Shown here: one piece after another, positions 18,099-27,275 of the stretch
How the letters are laid out: every line of letters begins with the position of its first letter
How positions within the stretch are numbered: the stretch's first letter is position 1
Assembly: GCA_963804495.1 (NCBI GenBank)
Contig: CAWDQN010000001.1
Span: forward strand, 1-64,000
Source of the DNA: Rhodovastum sp963804495
GTDB taxonomy: Bacteria > Pseudomonadota > Alphaproteobacteria > Acetobacterales > Acetobacteraceae
Reading direction: 5' to 3'
Length of the DNA: 64,000 nucleotides
The notes under the pieces: model-generated
Databases searched by the model: none
What the model was told of the DNA's origin: nothing
Seen by the model: the letters and a program-made list of their open reading frames with translations, nothing else
Position numbers and translations under genes: made by a program

Positions 18099-18896
18099 TT
18101 ATTGCCCATCCGATGGGCCCGGCCCGTCGAGGATCAGCCCCAGCACCTGTTCGCGCAGCGCCACGAACGCCGGATCGGATTTCACCACCCGGCTGCCACG
18201 CCGGCCGGCCTCGTGCGCGAAAGGACTTGCCATGCGCTCAACGATCCGGCCCGGCCGCGGCGACATCACCACCACGTCGGTGCCGAGGAACACCGCCTCC
18301 TCCACCCCGTGGGTGATGAACAGCACGGTCATGCCGCTGGCCCGCCACACGGCCTGCAATTCCTCCTGCATCCGCTCACGCGTCAGGGCGTCGAGCGCAC
18401 CGAAGGGTTCGTCCATCAGCAGGATGGCCGGATCGTTCGCCAGCGCCCGCGCGAGCGCGAGGCGCTGCTGCATGCCGCCGGACAGGTCGTACGGATAGCG
18501 ATCGCGAAACTCCCAAAGTCCGACGACGCGCAGCCAATGCTCGGCGCGTTCGGCGCGGGCGCGCTTGCCGATGCCGCGCACCATCGGGCCGAAGGCGGCG
18601 TTGCCCGCCACCGTCAGCCAGGGGAACAGCGCCGCCTGCTGAAACACCACGCCGCGATCGGGTCCGGTGCCGCGCACTTCATTGCCGGCGACGCTCACCC
18701 GCCCGCCGCTGGGCGCCTGAAAGCCGGCGAGCACGTTCAGCAGCGTGGTCTTGCCGCAGCCCGACGGCCCCACCACGCAAACAAAGCTGCCGCGGCCGAA
18801 ACCAAGGGAGACGCGGTCCAAAGCCCGGACCGCGCCCGCCCCCCGCCCGAACGTGACGGTCACGTCGCTGAAGGCGACGTAATGTCTGGCGCTCAA
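18099..18896 (-). CDS. ABC transporter ATP-binding protein (sulfonate/taurine/nitrate type)
   Basis: 265 residues with Walker A GPSGCGKTTLLN, Q-loop VVFQQAALFPWL, signature DLSGGMQQRLALARALA, Walker B ILLMDEPFGALDALTRE and a switch His (FITHGVEEAVFLG). This is the TauB/SsuB/NrtD subgroup. It powers the importer formed with the two permeases and binding protein upstream in the same operon. The start is a TTG at 18896, since no ATG or GTG is available; it lies inside a 14-bp tandem repeat and lacks a good ribosome-binding site. The substrate cannot be told from sequence. Confidence 0.9.
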   Translation of the reverse strand: MSARHYVAFSDVTVTFGRGAGAVRALDRVSLGFGRGSFVCVVGPSGCGKTTLLNVLAGFQAPSGGRVSVAGNEVRGTGPDRGVVFQQAALFPWLTVAGNAAFGPMVRGIGKRARAERAEHWLRVVGLWEFRDRYPYDLSGGMQQRLALARALANDPAILLMDEPFGALDALTRERMQEELQAVWRASGMTVLFITHGVEEAVFLGTDVVVMSPRPGRIVERMASPFAHEAGRRGSRVVKSDPAFVALREQVLGLILDGPGPSDGQ

Positions 18897-18922
18897 ATGG
18901 GGGCGCTCAAATGGGGGCGCTC
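18888..18922. repeat. 2.5 tandem copies of a 14-bp unit across a gene junction
   Basis: GGCGCTCAAATGGG occurs at 18888-18901 and 18902-18915, followed by a partial GGCGCTC to 18922. The array spans the stop codon of the binding-protein gene and the TTG start of the ATPase gene, so slippage here would change spacing and start context. Confidence 0.7.
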
Positions 18923-19952
18923 ACACCAGGGCCTGGCGCAGGAACTCGGTGTGGATCGCCTTCTGGTAGGTGGCCAGCGGGCCGGCGCTCTTGATCGATT
19001 TCTGCTCCACCAGGAACTCCGCCGTGTGGCGCAGCACCTCGGCGAATGCGCCGGGCTTGCCCGGGGTGCCGAGCCACTCCGGCTTTAACTGATCAGCCAG
19101 CGAGATGAAGTCGTATTCCTTCAGGTCCGCCGCCGCCACCTCGGGGGTGACGCCGGCGGCCTTGGCCACCACCTTGGCCGCCTCGTCGGGCTGGCTGCGG
19201 TAGAACTCCAGGGCCTGGCCATAGACCTTCAGCAGCGCCGTCACCGCCAGCGGCTGCTGCTCGGCAAAGCCCGCGCGCGCGACAATGGTGTCGGCGATGA
19301 CGTAGCCGGCGGCGTCCAACCTGTCCCAGGTCTTGAACACCACCCCGCCATCGGCCAGCAGCTTCGACTTGGCCGGCGCCCAGACATAGGCGCCATCGAT
19401 ATCGCCGCGCGACCAGGCGGCAACGATCGCATCGCCGCGCAGATCGAGCACGGTCACATCCTTCTGGGTCAGCCCGTTCTGCTTCAGCAGCCCGAGCAGG
19501 CGGAAATGCGAGGTGGAACCGAACGGGGTGGCGATTTTGTGGCCCTTCAGGTCGGCGGCGGCATGGATATGCGCCGAGGCCCGCACGGTCAGTTCCTCGG
19601 CCGGGCCGATATTGTCGACCAGACCCACCAGCCACACCGGCAGACCCTGGCTGATCGCCGCGGCGACCGGGGCGGAGCCGCTGCCGAAGCCGATATCGGC
19701 GCCGCCGGCGACGATGGCCGCATTGATTTCCGCGCCGCTGCCGTATTCGGTCCAGTTCACCGTCTGTCCGGTGGCTTTTTCCAGCAGACCCTGCGCCTTG
19801 ACGATGTTGGTCGGCTTGGTTTCGGTAAAGAAGCCGATATTGATGGGCGGCTTGGCCGCCCGCGCCACGTGCGGTCGGGCAAGCGCCAGCGTGCCGAGGC
19901 CCAGCGCGGCAGCAAGCGCGCCCCGGCGAGACATGGGTTGGGTCATCATCAT
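18921..19952 (-). CDS. ABC transporter substrate-binding protein (TauA/SsuA-like)
   Basis: 343 residues. The N-terminal MSRRGALAAALGLGTLALAR ends in VARAA and looks like a Tat-type or Sec signal. The mature part is an NMT1/THI5-like periplasmic binding fold: INIGFFTETKPTNIVKAQGL, GADIGFGSGSAPVAAAISQG, HKIATPFGSTSHFRL and DIDGAYVWAPAKSKLL, the last two lining the ligand cleft in TauA-type proteins. It probably binds taurine or another small organosulfur or nitrogen compound. First-in-line soluble component, 24 bp upstream of the ATPase and downstream of two permeases. Confidence 0.88.
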   Translation of the reverse strand: MMMTQPMSRRGALAAALGLGTLALARPHVARAAKPPINIGFFTETKPTNIVKAQGLLEKATGQTVNWTEYGSGAEINAAIVAGGADIGFGSGSAPVAAAISQGLPVWLVGLVDNIGPAEELTVRASAHIHAAADLKGHKIATPFGSTSHFRLLGLLKQNGLTQKDVTVLDLRGDAIVAAWSRGDIDGAYVWAPAKSKLLADGGVVFKTWDRLDAAGYVIADTIVARAGFAEQQPLAVTALLKVYGQALEFYRSQPDEAAKVVAKAAGVTPEVAAADLKEYDFISLADQLKPEWLGTPGKPGAFAEVLRHTAEFLVEQKSIKSAGPLATYQKAIHTEFLRQALV

Positions 19953-19979
19953 CTCCTTTTCATGCGTATTTTCGGGCCA

Positions 19980-20756
19980 TCAGCGTCCGGCCCAGTGGAC
20001 GATCCGGTGCTCGGCGAGCACCAGCATCCGGTCGAGCGCCACCCCCATCAGCCCGATGATCAGCACACCGACGAACACCTGATCCGAGCGCAGGTACCGC
20101 CCGGCATCGACGATCATCCAGCCGAGCCCGGTGCTGCCGGCGATGATCTCGGCGGCGATCAGGGTGCCGTAGACGATGCCCAGCGCCAGCCGCGCCCCGA
20201 TCAGGATGTCGGGCAGCGCCGAGGGCAGCACCACGTGGCGGAACACCTGCCACTCGCTCGCCCCCAGCGTGCGGGCGGCCGCCAGACGCGCGCGCTCCAC
20301 ACGGCGCACGCCCGCATGCGCCGCCACTGCCGCCACCGGCAGGGCGGCGAGAAACAGGAGCACAATTTTCGGCGCCTCGCCGATGCCGAGCCAGATGATC
20401 AGCAGCAGCAAATACGCCAGTTGGGGCAGCGGGCGGAGGAACGCGATGAACGGCGCGAACAGCGCATCGATCCAGCCACGCCAGCCCATCAGCAGGCCGA
20501 GCGCGGTGCCCACCAACGCCCCGGCGCCGAAGCCCGCGAACACCCGCAGGAGAGAAAACCCGATATGGTCGAGCAGCGGGCGGTCCTTGTAGCCCTCGGT
20601 CACCAGGTCCACCGCCGCGTCCCACAGGTCGGCTGGGCCGGGCAGGAACACATTGGGCACCAGGCCGCTCGCGGTGGCCGCGACCCAGGCCACCACCAGC
20701 ACGGTGAGGCTGCCGGCCCGCCACAGCCACAGGCGTGGCGGCTCAGGCGCGGCCAT
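19980..20756 (-). CDS. ABC transporter permease (SsuC/TauC family)
   Basis: 258 residues with about six hydrophobic segments. The BPD_transp_1 coupling motif is AARTLGASEWQVFRHVVLPS followed by ALPDILIGARLALG, the EAA loop that contacts the ATPase. It overlaps the second permease gene by 14 bp. Two different permease genes suggest a heterodimeric membrane channel rather than the usual homodimer. Confidence 0.9.
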   Translation of the reverse strand: MAAPEPPRLWLWRAGSLTVLVVAWVAATASGLVPNVFLPGPADLWDAAVDLVTEGYKDRPLLDHIGFSLLRVFAGFGAGALVGTALGLLMGWRGWIDALFAPFIAFLRPLPQLAYLLLLIIWLGIGEAPKIVLLFLAALPVAAVAAHAGVRRVERARLAAARTLGASEWQVFRHVVLPSALPDILIGARLALGIVYGTLIAAEIIAGSTGLGWMIVDAGRYLRSDQVFVGVLIIGLMGVALDRMLVLAEHRIVHWAGR

Positions 20757-21528
20757 GCCAATGCACCACGCGCCGTTCCACCAGCACCAGGGCGTGACTG
20801 AGCGCCATGCCGGACAGGCCGAGGATGATGATGCCCAGCAGGATCACGTCGCTGCGCAGGAAACGGCTGGCCGACAGCACCATCCAGCCAAGCCCGTCGG
20901 TGGCCGCCAGCAATTCGGCCGCAACCACGGTGGAGAACGCGGCGGCCAGCGCGATGCGCAAGCCGGTGAAGATCGACGGCAGGGAGGACGGCAGCACCAC
21001 ATGCCAGACCACCTGCCAGAACCCGGCCCCGAGGCTGCGCGCGGCCAGAATGCGCGGCCGCGGCACCAGACGCACGCCGGCCATGGCGGCGCTGGCAATG
21101 ATCGGCAGCGCGGTCAGAAACAGCAGCGCCACTTTCGAGCCGTCGCCGGTGCCGAACCACAGGATCAACAGAATCATGTAGGACAATGGCGGCAGCGGGC
21201 GGAGGAACTGCACGATATCGCCCAGCGCCGCCGCGGCGCGCGGCTGCAGTCCCATCAGCAGGCCGAGCGGGACGCCGACAACCACCGCCAGCCCGAACCC
21301 GGTCAGGCAACGTCCGATGGTGGCGGCGGCGTTGTGCGCCAGCGTGGTGCCGCGGTAGCCCTCGCGCAGGATCTCCGCCAGCGCATCCAGCACCTGAGCG
21401 GGGCTGGCCAGCAGTTCCGGCGCGACCGCCCCGCTGGCGGCCAGAATTTGCCACGCGGCCAGGGCGGCGGCCGCCGAGCAGGCGCTCAGCAGGAGAAAGA
21501 CCGGGACACTGAGGGGCGAGTTATCCAC
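20743..21528 (-). CDS. ABC transporter permease (SsuC/TauC family), second subunit
   Basis: 261 residues with an N-terminal hydrophobic helix and about six further membrane segments. The EAA loop is AARSLGAGFWQVVWHVVLPS followed by SLPSIFTGLRIALA, clearly paralogous to the neighbouring permease. It is the promoter-proximal gene of this importer operon. A short low-GC stretch lies immediately upstream (21529-21560). Confidence 0.9.
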   Translation of the reverse strand: MDNSPLSVPVFLLLSACSAAAALAAWQILAASGAVAPELLASPAQVLDALAEILREGYRGTTLAHNAAATIGRCLTGFGLAVVVGVPLGLLMGLQPRAAAALGDIVQFLRPLPPLSYMILLILWFGTGDGSKVALLFLTALPIIASAAMAGVRLVPRPRILAARSLGAGFWQVVWHVVLPSSLPSIFTGLRIALAAAFSTVVAAELLAATDGLGWMVLSASRFLRSDVILLGIIILGLSGMALSHALVLVERRVVHWHGRA

Positions 21529-22332
21529 TTTTTTTCCGTGAATTTAAGCGGCACCAAGAGATAATTCACGATTCTGCGTCGTTTTGCAACGCATCAATGA
21601 TGCCTCCGTGTGGACGCGCTCGCCGACCCGCCAAGGATCGACCGCCACCGAGATCGCACGCCGGGTCTTAGTTGACATCGAAGGCTTACGATCTAATTCA
21701 ACTAATATAGCATGTGCTTACGGACGATCCCGCAGGTCGTTCGCCTGTCCGCTGCCGCCCGGACCGGGCCACCGAATCGGCGGCGTCACCCTATGACCAG
21801 ACGCTGATCGGACTCACCGGAGTCCGGTCAGTGCGCAACGATTTGCCAGCCTGGATCGCTTCAGCATGGCGTCGCGTTTCTTAAGGCCGGCCGGCACGTC
21901 AGCCGGATGAGCGATGCCGTCGGTCAGAAGCTGGTGGATGCTGCCGTCGGGCGCCATTGCCACCTGCGGCACCCGGATTGCCGCAAGCGGCGCGACCGTC
22001 GCCAGCCGCAACAAACTGCCCTGGGTGCTGATCTGCGAGGTCTCCACGATCGAGCGGACCGCCACCACCATCATGCGCGCGAGCACCATCGGCTGACAGG
22101 ACCGGACAATCGACGCCGCATTGCGCCGGCGCAGCCGAAACTGAAGCGGCCGCCAACAGCTGATCGTTCCGCCAAACAGGTGCACGCCGGCATCCCGAAG
22201 GCAGGAATGATCGCGGCATATAATCACATTCGGTCGTAGTTGCCGCAAGAACAACCATTGACGAAGGTGGTTAGGTCCGGCACCTTCCGTCGCCCTCTCG
22301 CCCCTACCGACACGACCAAGCCGAGGTATTGC
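21529..22332. other. Divergent region between two importer operons; possible small ORF
   Basis: This stretch of about 800 bp separates the leftward and rightward sulfonate-type importers. It should hold both promoters. The local AT-rich part 21660-21715 contains TTGACA at about 21672, but no well-spaced -10 box could be fixed. A possible 91-residue minus-strand ORF (21814-22089) includes VRSIVETSQISTQGSLLRLA and VPQVAMAPDGSIHQLL; it looks somewhat protein-like but I do not recognise it. No other gene is supported. Confidence 0.35.
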
Positions 22333-23373
22333 ATGCGCGCCGCCGACGCCGAACCTGCCCTTCGCCGCCAGCCCGGCGCCGGCAACGGCTTGAACCGGCG
22401 CTCGCTGGTAGGGGTTCTCGGTGCGGGAGCGCTGGCGGCAACCGTGTCCGCCCCGCGGATCGCCAGGGCTACGGGCAAGCCGGAGGAAATCCGGATCGAC
22501 TACGCCTATTACAATCCGGCCAGTCTGGTGCTGAAGGAAAAGACCTGGCTGGAGCAGGATCTGGCCAAAGACGGCATCAGGGTCCGGTGGGTTCTGTCGC
22601 TGGGGTCGAACAAGGCGCTGGAATACCTGAACGCAAGCAGCCTGGATTTCGGGTCGACCGCCGGTGCCGCCGCTCTGCTGGCACGCATCAACGGCAATCC
22701 GGTGAAATCGGTCTACGTATATTCCAATCCCGAATGGACGGCGCTGGTCACCCAGGGCCATTCGTCCATCCAAAAAGTCACCGATCTCAAGGGAAGGCGC
22801 ATCGCCGCCACCCGCGGCACCGATCCGCATATCTTCCTGATCCGCACCCTGGCGGCCAACGGCCTGACGGAGAAAGACGTGCGGGTGGTGCTGCTTCAGC
22901 ACCAGGACGGCCGGCTCGCGCTGGCCAAGGGCGATGTCGATGCCTGGGCCGGCCTCGATCCGCTGATGGCCCAGGCGGAACTGGATGACGGCGCGCGGAT
23001 ATTCTACCGCAATGCGGCGTTCAACAGCTGGGGCGTGCTGAACACGCGCGAGGATTTCGCCGCCAGCCACCCTGATCTGGTGCTGCGTGTGCTCGCCGCC
23101 TACGAGCGCGCCCGCGCCTTCGCCATCGCCAATCCCGGCGAATTGAAAAAGACCATCACCGTCCAGGCCAAGCTGACCGACGCCGTGGCCGCCCGCCAGC
23201 TCGAGCGGACCGATCTCTCCACCGCCGCCATCGGGGCGCGCCAGCGGAACACCGTCGAGGCCGCCGGCATCGCGCTGCAGCAGGCCGGCGTGGTGGCCGC
23301 CGATGTCGATGTGGCCGCCGCCGCCGCCGCGCTGATCGATCCGTCATTCGTCGCCAGTCTGGGCATCACGTGA
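22333..23373 (+). CDS. Sulfonate/taurine-type ABC substrate-binding protein
   Basis: 346 residues from the ATG at 22333. A twin-arginine-like signal, LNRRSLVGVLGAGALAATVS, precedes RIARATG. The mature domain has IRIDYAYYNPASLVLKEK, LDFGSTAGAAALLARINGNP, KGRRIAATRGTDPHIFL and KGDVDAWAGLDPLMAQAE, a SsuA-like binding fold. It probably captures an aliphatic sulfonate or similar anion. Its stop overlaps the GTG of the permease gene (ACGTGA). An earlier start at 22240 is possible but would put about 31 residues before the signal. Confidence 0.88.
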   Translation: MRAADAEPALRRQPGAGNGLNRRSLVGVLGAGALAATVSAPRIARATGKPEEIRIDYAYYNPASLVLKEKTWLEQDLAKDGIRVRWVLSLGSNKALEYLNASSLDFGSTAGAAALLARINGNPVKSVYVYSNPEWTALVTQGHSSIQKVTDLKGRRIAATRGTDPHIFLIRTLAANGLTEKDVRVVLLQHQDGRLALAKGDVDAWAGLDPLMAQAELDDGARIFYRNAAFNSWGVLNTREDFAASHPDLVLRVLAAYERARAFAIANPGELKKTITVQAKLTDAVAARQLERTDLSTAAIGARQRNTVEAAGIALQQAGVVAADVDVAAAAAALIDPSFVASLGIT

Positions 23374-24221
23374 GCACGGAGGCGATCACCGCGGCGGGAA
23401 ACGCGATCGCCACCCCATCCTTCGAAGCGGCCGATGCGCCGCCCTCGCGCCCGTGGACAAGCGCCAACCGGCTGATCGGGGTCATTTTGCCCCTGGGTCT
23501 CGCCCTGGCCTGGGAAGCCGCGGTGGCCTTGAAATGGGCCGATGGACGGCTGCTGCCCACACCGTCCAAAATCGTCGCCACGCTGGCGGGCCTGGCCCAG
23601 AGCGGCGAACTGGCCCTCCATGTTCTGGCGACGTTGCAGCGCGTGGCGCTGGGCTTCGCCTTCGGCGTGGCCGCGGGCACCGTGCTGGGCGCCGTCAGCG
23701 GCTATTGGCCCCTGGCGCGGCGACTGGTCGATCCGACGCTGCAGGCCCTGCGCAACATCCCCTCGATCGCCTGGGTGCCGATGTTCATTCTGTGGTTCGG
23801 CATTTTCGAGACCTCGAAGGTGATCCTGATCGCGGTGGGGGTGTTCTTTCCGATCTACCTCAGCCTGTCGGCCGCCATCCGGGGCGTGGACCGAAAGCTG
23901 GTCGAGGTCGGTCGGATTTTCCGCTTCAGCCATCGCGAGATGATCACCCGCATCCTGCTGCCGGCGGCCCTGCCGACCTACGTCGTGGCACTGCGATCCG
24001 GCCTTGGCCTGGGCTGGATGTTCGTGGTGGCGGCCGAGTTCATGGGCGCCGAGGAAGGGCTCGGCTTTCTGCTGATCGATGGCCAGCAGACCGGCCGGCC
24101 GGCGGTCATTCTCGCCTCCATCACCGCCTTCGCCATCCTCGGCAAGCTCACCGACTGGCTGCTCGCGTCGGTGTCGGCGCGCTTCCTGGCCTGGCAGGAT
24201 TCCTTCCAGCCGGCGGAATAG
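23370..24221 (+). CDS. ABC transporter permease (SsuC-like)
   Basis: 283 residues. GTG start overlapping the upstream stop codon. About six membrane helices; EAA loop VGRIFRFSHREMITRILLPA followed by ALPTYVVALRSGLG. Contains the SsuC-type NIPSIAWVPMFILWFGI motif. Second gene of a standard binding protein-permease-ATPase operon on the plus strand. Confidence 0.92.
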   Translation: MSTEAITAAGNAIATPSFEAADAPPSRPWTSANRLIGVILPLGLALAWEAAVALKWADGRLLPTPSKIVATLAGLAQSGELALHVLATLQRVALGFAFGVAAGTVLGAVSGYWPLARRLVDPTLQALRNIPSIAWVPMFILWFGIFETSKVILIAVGVFFPIYLSLSAAIRGVDRKLVEVGRIFRFSHREMITRILLPAALPTYVVALRSGLGLGWMFVVAAEFMGAEEGLGFLLIDGQQTGRPAVILASITAFAILGKLTDWLLASVSARFLAWQDSFQPAE

Positions 24222-24225
24222 CTGC

Positions 24226-24987
24226 ATGCTCACGGTGACCCATGTGGACAAGCGCTATCCCAATGGCGTGCTGGCGCTGGCCGGGCTGGACGTGTCCGTC
24301 GATGCTGGCGAAATCCTCGCCATTGTCGGCGGCTCCGGCTGCGGCAAGAGCACCCTGCTCCGCCTGATCGCCGGTCTGGACCGCCCCACCGCCGGCCGCG
24401 TCGCCCTCGACGGCACCCAGGTCGATGCGCCGCGCCCCGAAATCGGCCTGGTGTTCCAGGAGCCGCGTCTGATGCCGTGGCTGACCATCGAGCAGAATGT
24501 CGCCTTCGGCATCCGCCATCTCCCGGCCGGCGAACGAACCCGGCGGGTGTCGGACAGCCTCGCCCGGGTGGGCCTGGCAGCGCAATCGGGCCGCTGGCCG
24601 CGGGAGTTGTCGGGCGGCCAGGCCCAGCGCGCGGCGTTGGCCCGGGCGCTGGTGGGGCGTCCGAAAGTGCTGCTGCTGGACGAGCCGTTCTCCGCCCTCG
24701 ATGCCTTGACCCGCGGCGACCTGCAGGAGCATGTGCTGGACCTGTGGAGCGATGATCAGCCAACCATGATCCTGGTCACCCACGACATCGAGGAAGCCCT
24801 GTTCCTGGGCGATCGGGTGGTGGTGATGCAGGCCAATCCCGGCCGCATCAGAGCCGAAATGGTGCCGGCTCTGGCGCGGCCGCGCGCGCGTGCCGATCCG
24901 GACTTCCTGAGGTGGAAATCCAGGCTGCTGGGAGAACTGGGGCGTGCCCAACGGCACTGCCATCCCGAAACAGCGGGTCGAGATTAA
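24226..24987 (+). CDS. ABC transporter ATP-binding protein (SsuB-like)
   Basis: 253 residues. Walker A IVGGSGCGKSTLLRL, Q-loop LVFQEPRLMPWL, signature ELSGGQAQRAALARALVG, Walker B VLLLDEPFSALDALTRG and H-loop LVTHDIEEALFLGDR. ATG at 24226 lies 5 bp beyond the permease stop. It energises the importer with the two preceding genes. Its 3' end nearly meets the convergent 4Fe-4S gene (about 10 bp apart). Confidence 0.92.
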   Translation: MLTVTHVDKRYPNGVLALAGLDVSVDAGEILAIVGGSGCGKSTLLRLIAGLDRPTAGRVALDGTQVDAPRPEIGLVFQEPRLMPWLTIEQNVAFGIRHLPAGERTRRVSDSLARVGLAAQSGRWPRELSGGQAQRAALARALVGRPKVLLLDEPFSALDALTRGDLQEHVLDLWSDDQPTMILVTHDIEEALFLGDRVVVMQANPGRIRAEMVPALARPRARADPDFLRWKSRLLGELGRAQRHCHPETAGRD

Positions 24988-24996
24988 CCCCGCCGC

Positions 24997-25881
24997 TCAT
25001 GCGATGCGGGTGCCGCCGGACCCGTGCCGCCGCAGGTGCACCTCGGAGCGGAAGCGCGGGTCCTCGGGGTTTCGTTCCAGGGCCGCGCGCTCGTCCAGGT
25101 AGCGCTTCACGCCCGGCCTGCCGTACAGCCTGCGGTCGGCGCCAACGGCGCAGACCTTGGCGCAGATGCCGCAGGGCCAACGGCGCTCGTCGCGCAGCGT
25201 GATGTGGTGGCGCGTGCAGGCATCCTTGTCGAGGTCGCCCACCACACCATCCGCCCGCGCGCGGATCGCCCCGGTCGGACAGGCCCGCTCGCAGACCCGG
25301 CACCGCGAGCACAACTCCTCGGCCAATTCGGGATCGCCCTCGAAAGCGGCCGCGGTGAACACCGAATTCAACCGCACGCGCGGACCGTATTGCGCCACCA
25401 GCAGGTTGCGCGACATGCCCACCGTGCCCAGCCCGGCATATTTCGCCGCATAGGTGTGGCTGAACGAGGCGAACGGATTGGCCAGCAGAATTTCCAGGCT
25501 GCCATAGCCGTCGCGCGGCAGCGACATCGCCGGATGGCCGGCCTCGTTCAGCCAGATCGCCAGCCGGTAGCTGATCTCATCCAGCAGCCGGTTGGCGGTG
25601 TCGTAATGCTCCTGGTAGGTGATCGACGGCGTCGATTCGATGACCGGCAGCAACATCGGCACGCCGAAAGCGATCACCGTGCGCGCCAGCGGCCAGATCG
25701 CCTCGGGCCGGTAGGCCGGGGGCACTTCGTCATGTGCGGCCCAACGCCCGACCGGCGCGAAGCCCGCGATAGTGGCGCCGAGCCGGCGCAGTTCGGCGAA
25801 GACATCGTCCCTCGTGATTGGCCGCGCGGGGGCCTCCGGCGTGGTCCGGCGCGTCCGCCGGCGCGGCACTACGGCATCCAT
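24997..25881 (-). CDS. QueG-like double [4Fe-4S] cluster protein
   Basis: 294 residues from the ATG at 25881 (MDAVVPRRR). An N-terminal region, with DVFAELRRLGATIAGFAPVG and later KYAGLGTVGMSRNLLVAQYG, resembles the cobalamin-associated domain of epoxyqueuosine reductase-like proteins. A ferredoxin-like domain follows with CSRCRVCERACPTGAI and CGICAKVC. It is probably a redox enzyme of the COG1600 superfamily, but it is shorter than housekeeping QueG and lacks its HEAT-like tail, so tRNA modification is not assured. Next to sulfonate importers it might act on an imported compound; that is inference. Confidence 0.65.
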   Translation of the reverse strand: MDAVVPRRRTRRTTPEAPARPITRDDVFAELRRLGATIAGFAPVGRWAAHDEVPPAYRPEAIWPLARTVIAFGVPMLLPVIESTPSITYQEHYDTANRLLDEISYRLAIWLNEAGHPAMSLPRDGYGSLEILLANPFASFSHTYAAKYAGLGTVGMSRNLLVAQYGPRVRLNSVFTAAAFEGDPELAEELCSRCRVCERACPTGAIRARADGVVGDLDKDACTRHHITLRDERRWPCGICAKVCAVGADRRLYGRPGVKRYLDERAALERNPEDPRFRSEVHLRRHGSGGTRIA

Positions 25882-26129
25882 GGTCGTATCCGTCCTGGCA
25901 AATGAAGGGCCCATCCCGAATGCGGGGGTGGAACGCATGCCGCCCGGTATAATCAGCGTCGCCAAAACGTGTAACCGGAAATGTGGCATACGGACCGGAA
26001 CCCACCCATTCCCGGCCGGACACCGCCATTGCGGCGGCGCGGGTTGATCTGCGGTTCCTTGCGGATTATCCTAATTCCACAATTCTTTCTCGTATGAACG
26101 CTTCTGCGCCCCGCCGAGGAGACGCCCGG

Positions 26130-27275
26130 ATGCAAGCTCGTCGCACCCTGCTGGCCGGCGCTGCCGCCTTCGGCGCCGCCTCCCTGCTGCCCGGCCGCCG
26201 CGTGGCGGCCGGCGAAGCCCCGGTCACGATCGGCGTCAGCGGTCCGCTGACTGGCCCGAACGCCCAGTACGGCGCGCAGTGGAAAGCCTCGTTCGATCTG
26301 GCGATGGAGCAGATCAAGGCGGCCGGCGGACCCACCCTCGACTATATTTTTGAAGACAGCCAGTCCGACCCGCGCCAGTCGGTCGCCATCGCCCAGAAAT
26401 TCGTCAACGACCCGCGCATCGTCATCGAAATCGGCGACTTCTCCTCCACCGCCTCGATGGCTGCCTCGCCGATCTACCAGCGCGGCAGGCTGGTCCAGTT
26501 TGGCATGACCAACTCGCACCCGGATTTCACCAAAGGGGGCGATTACATGTGGAGCAGCTCGATCAGCCAGGCGGAGGAGCAGCCGAATCTCGCCGAGTAC
26601 GCGGTGAATGCGCTCGGCCTCAAGCGGCTGGCGGTGCTGCACCTCAACACCGACTGGGGCAGCACCAGCAAGACTCTGTTCGTCAAGGCGGCGCAGGACA
26701 GGGGAGCCGAGGTGGTCGCCATCGAAGCTTTCCTGCCCAACGAGCGCGATTTCCGCTCCACCCTGGTGCGCGCCCGGTCAGCCAACCCGACCGGCCTGAT
26801 CCTGGAAGCCTACTACGCCGACGCGGCGGTGATCGCCCGGCAGGTACGCGAACTCGGCCTGACCCAACCGATCGCGGCGGTCAGCTCGGTCTATTCGCCC
26901 AAGTTCCTCGAACTGGGCGGCGAGGCGGTGAACGGCATCTACACCCTGTGCAACTTCTTCCCCGGCGATGCGCGGCCCGAGGTGCAGCGCTTCGTGCAGG
27001 CGTTCCACGCCAAGTACAACCGCGCGCCGGACGGGTTCAACGCCACCGCCTACGACACGATGAACCTGGTCGCCGCCCTGGTGAAACAGTTCGGCGCGAC
27101 CCGCGAGGCCATCCACGAGGGGCTGGCGAAGATCAGCAACGTGCCGAGCGTGGTTTACGGCGGCATCACCTTCGACCCGGCGACGCGCCGGGTGTCCAGC
27201 GCGCGTTACCAGCGGTTGGTGGTCAAGGATGACCGGTTCACGCTATGGGACGGCAGGAAACCCGATCTCGGATGA
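26130..27275 (+). CDS. Branched-chain amino acid-type ABC substrate-binding protein
   Basis: 381 residues from the ATG at 26130, preceded by GAGGAG about 9 bases upstream. The signal MQARRTLLAGAAAFGAASLL leads into a Leu/Ile/Val-binding (type I periplasmic) fold: VTIGVSGPLTGPNAQYGAQW, IVIEIGDFSSTASMAASPIY, RLAVLHLNTDWGSTSKTLF and FLPNERDFRSTLVRARSA. Such proteins bind amino acids, amides, urea or aromatic acids. The stop overlaps the ATG of the fused permease. ATG at 26094 is an alternative start. Confidence 0.9.
   Translation: MQARRTLLAGAAAFGAASLLPGRRVAAGEAPVTIGVSGPLTGPNAQYGAQWKASFDLAMEQIKAAGGPTLDYIFEDSQSDPRQSVAIAQKFVNDPRIVIEIGDFSSTASMAASPIYQRGRLVQFGMTNSHPDFTKGGDYMWSSSISQAEEQPNLAEYAVNALGLKRLAVLHLNTDWGSTSKTLFVKAAQDRGAEVVAIEAFLPNERDFRSTLVRARSANPTGLILEAYYADAAVIARQVRELGLTQPIAAVSSVYSPKFLELGGEAVNGIYTLCNFFPGDARPEVQRFVQAFHAKYNRAPDGFNATAYDTMNLVAALVKQFGATREAIHEGLAKISNVPSVVYGGITFDPATRRVSSARYQRLVVKDDRFTLWDGRKPDLG

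Noticed and set aside
21814..23070. Long minus-strand frame opposite the sulfonate-binding protein gene
   Set aside because: Most of it mirrors the plus-strand binding-protein gene with a Tat-like signal and binding-fold motifs; only the distal 91 codons could be separate, and they are noted as uncertain.
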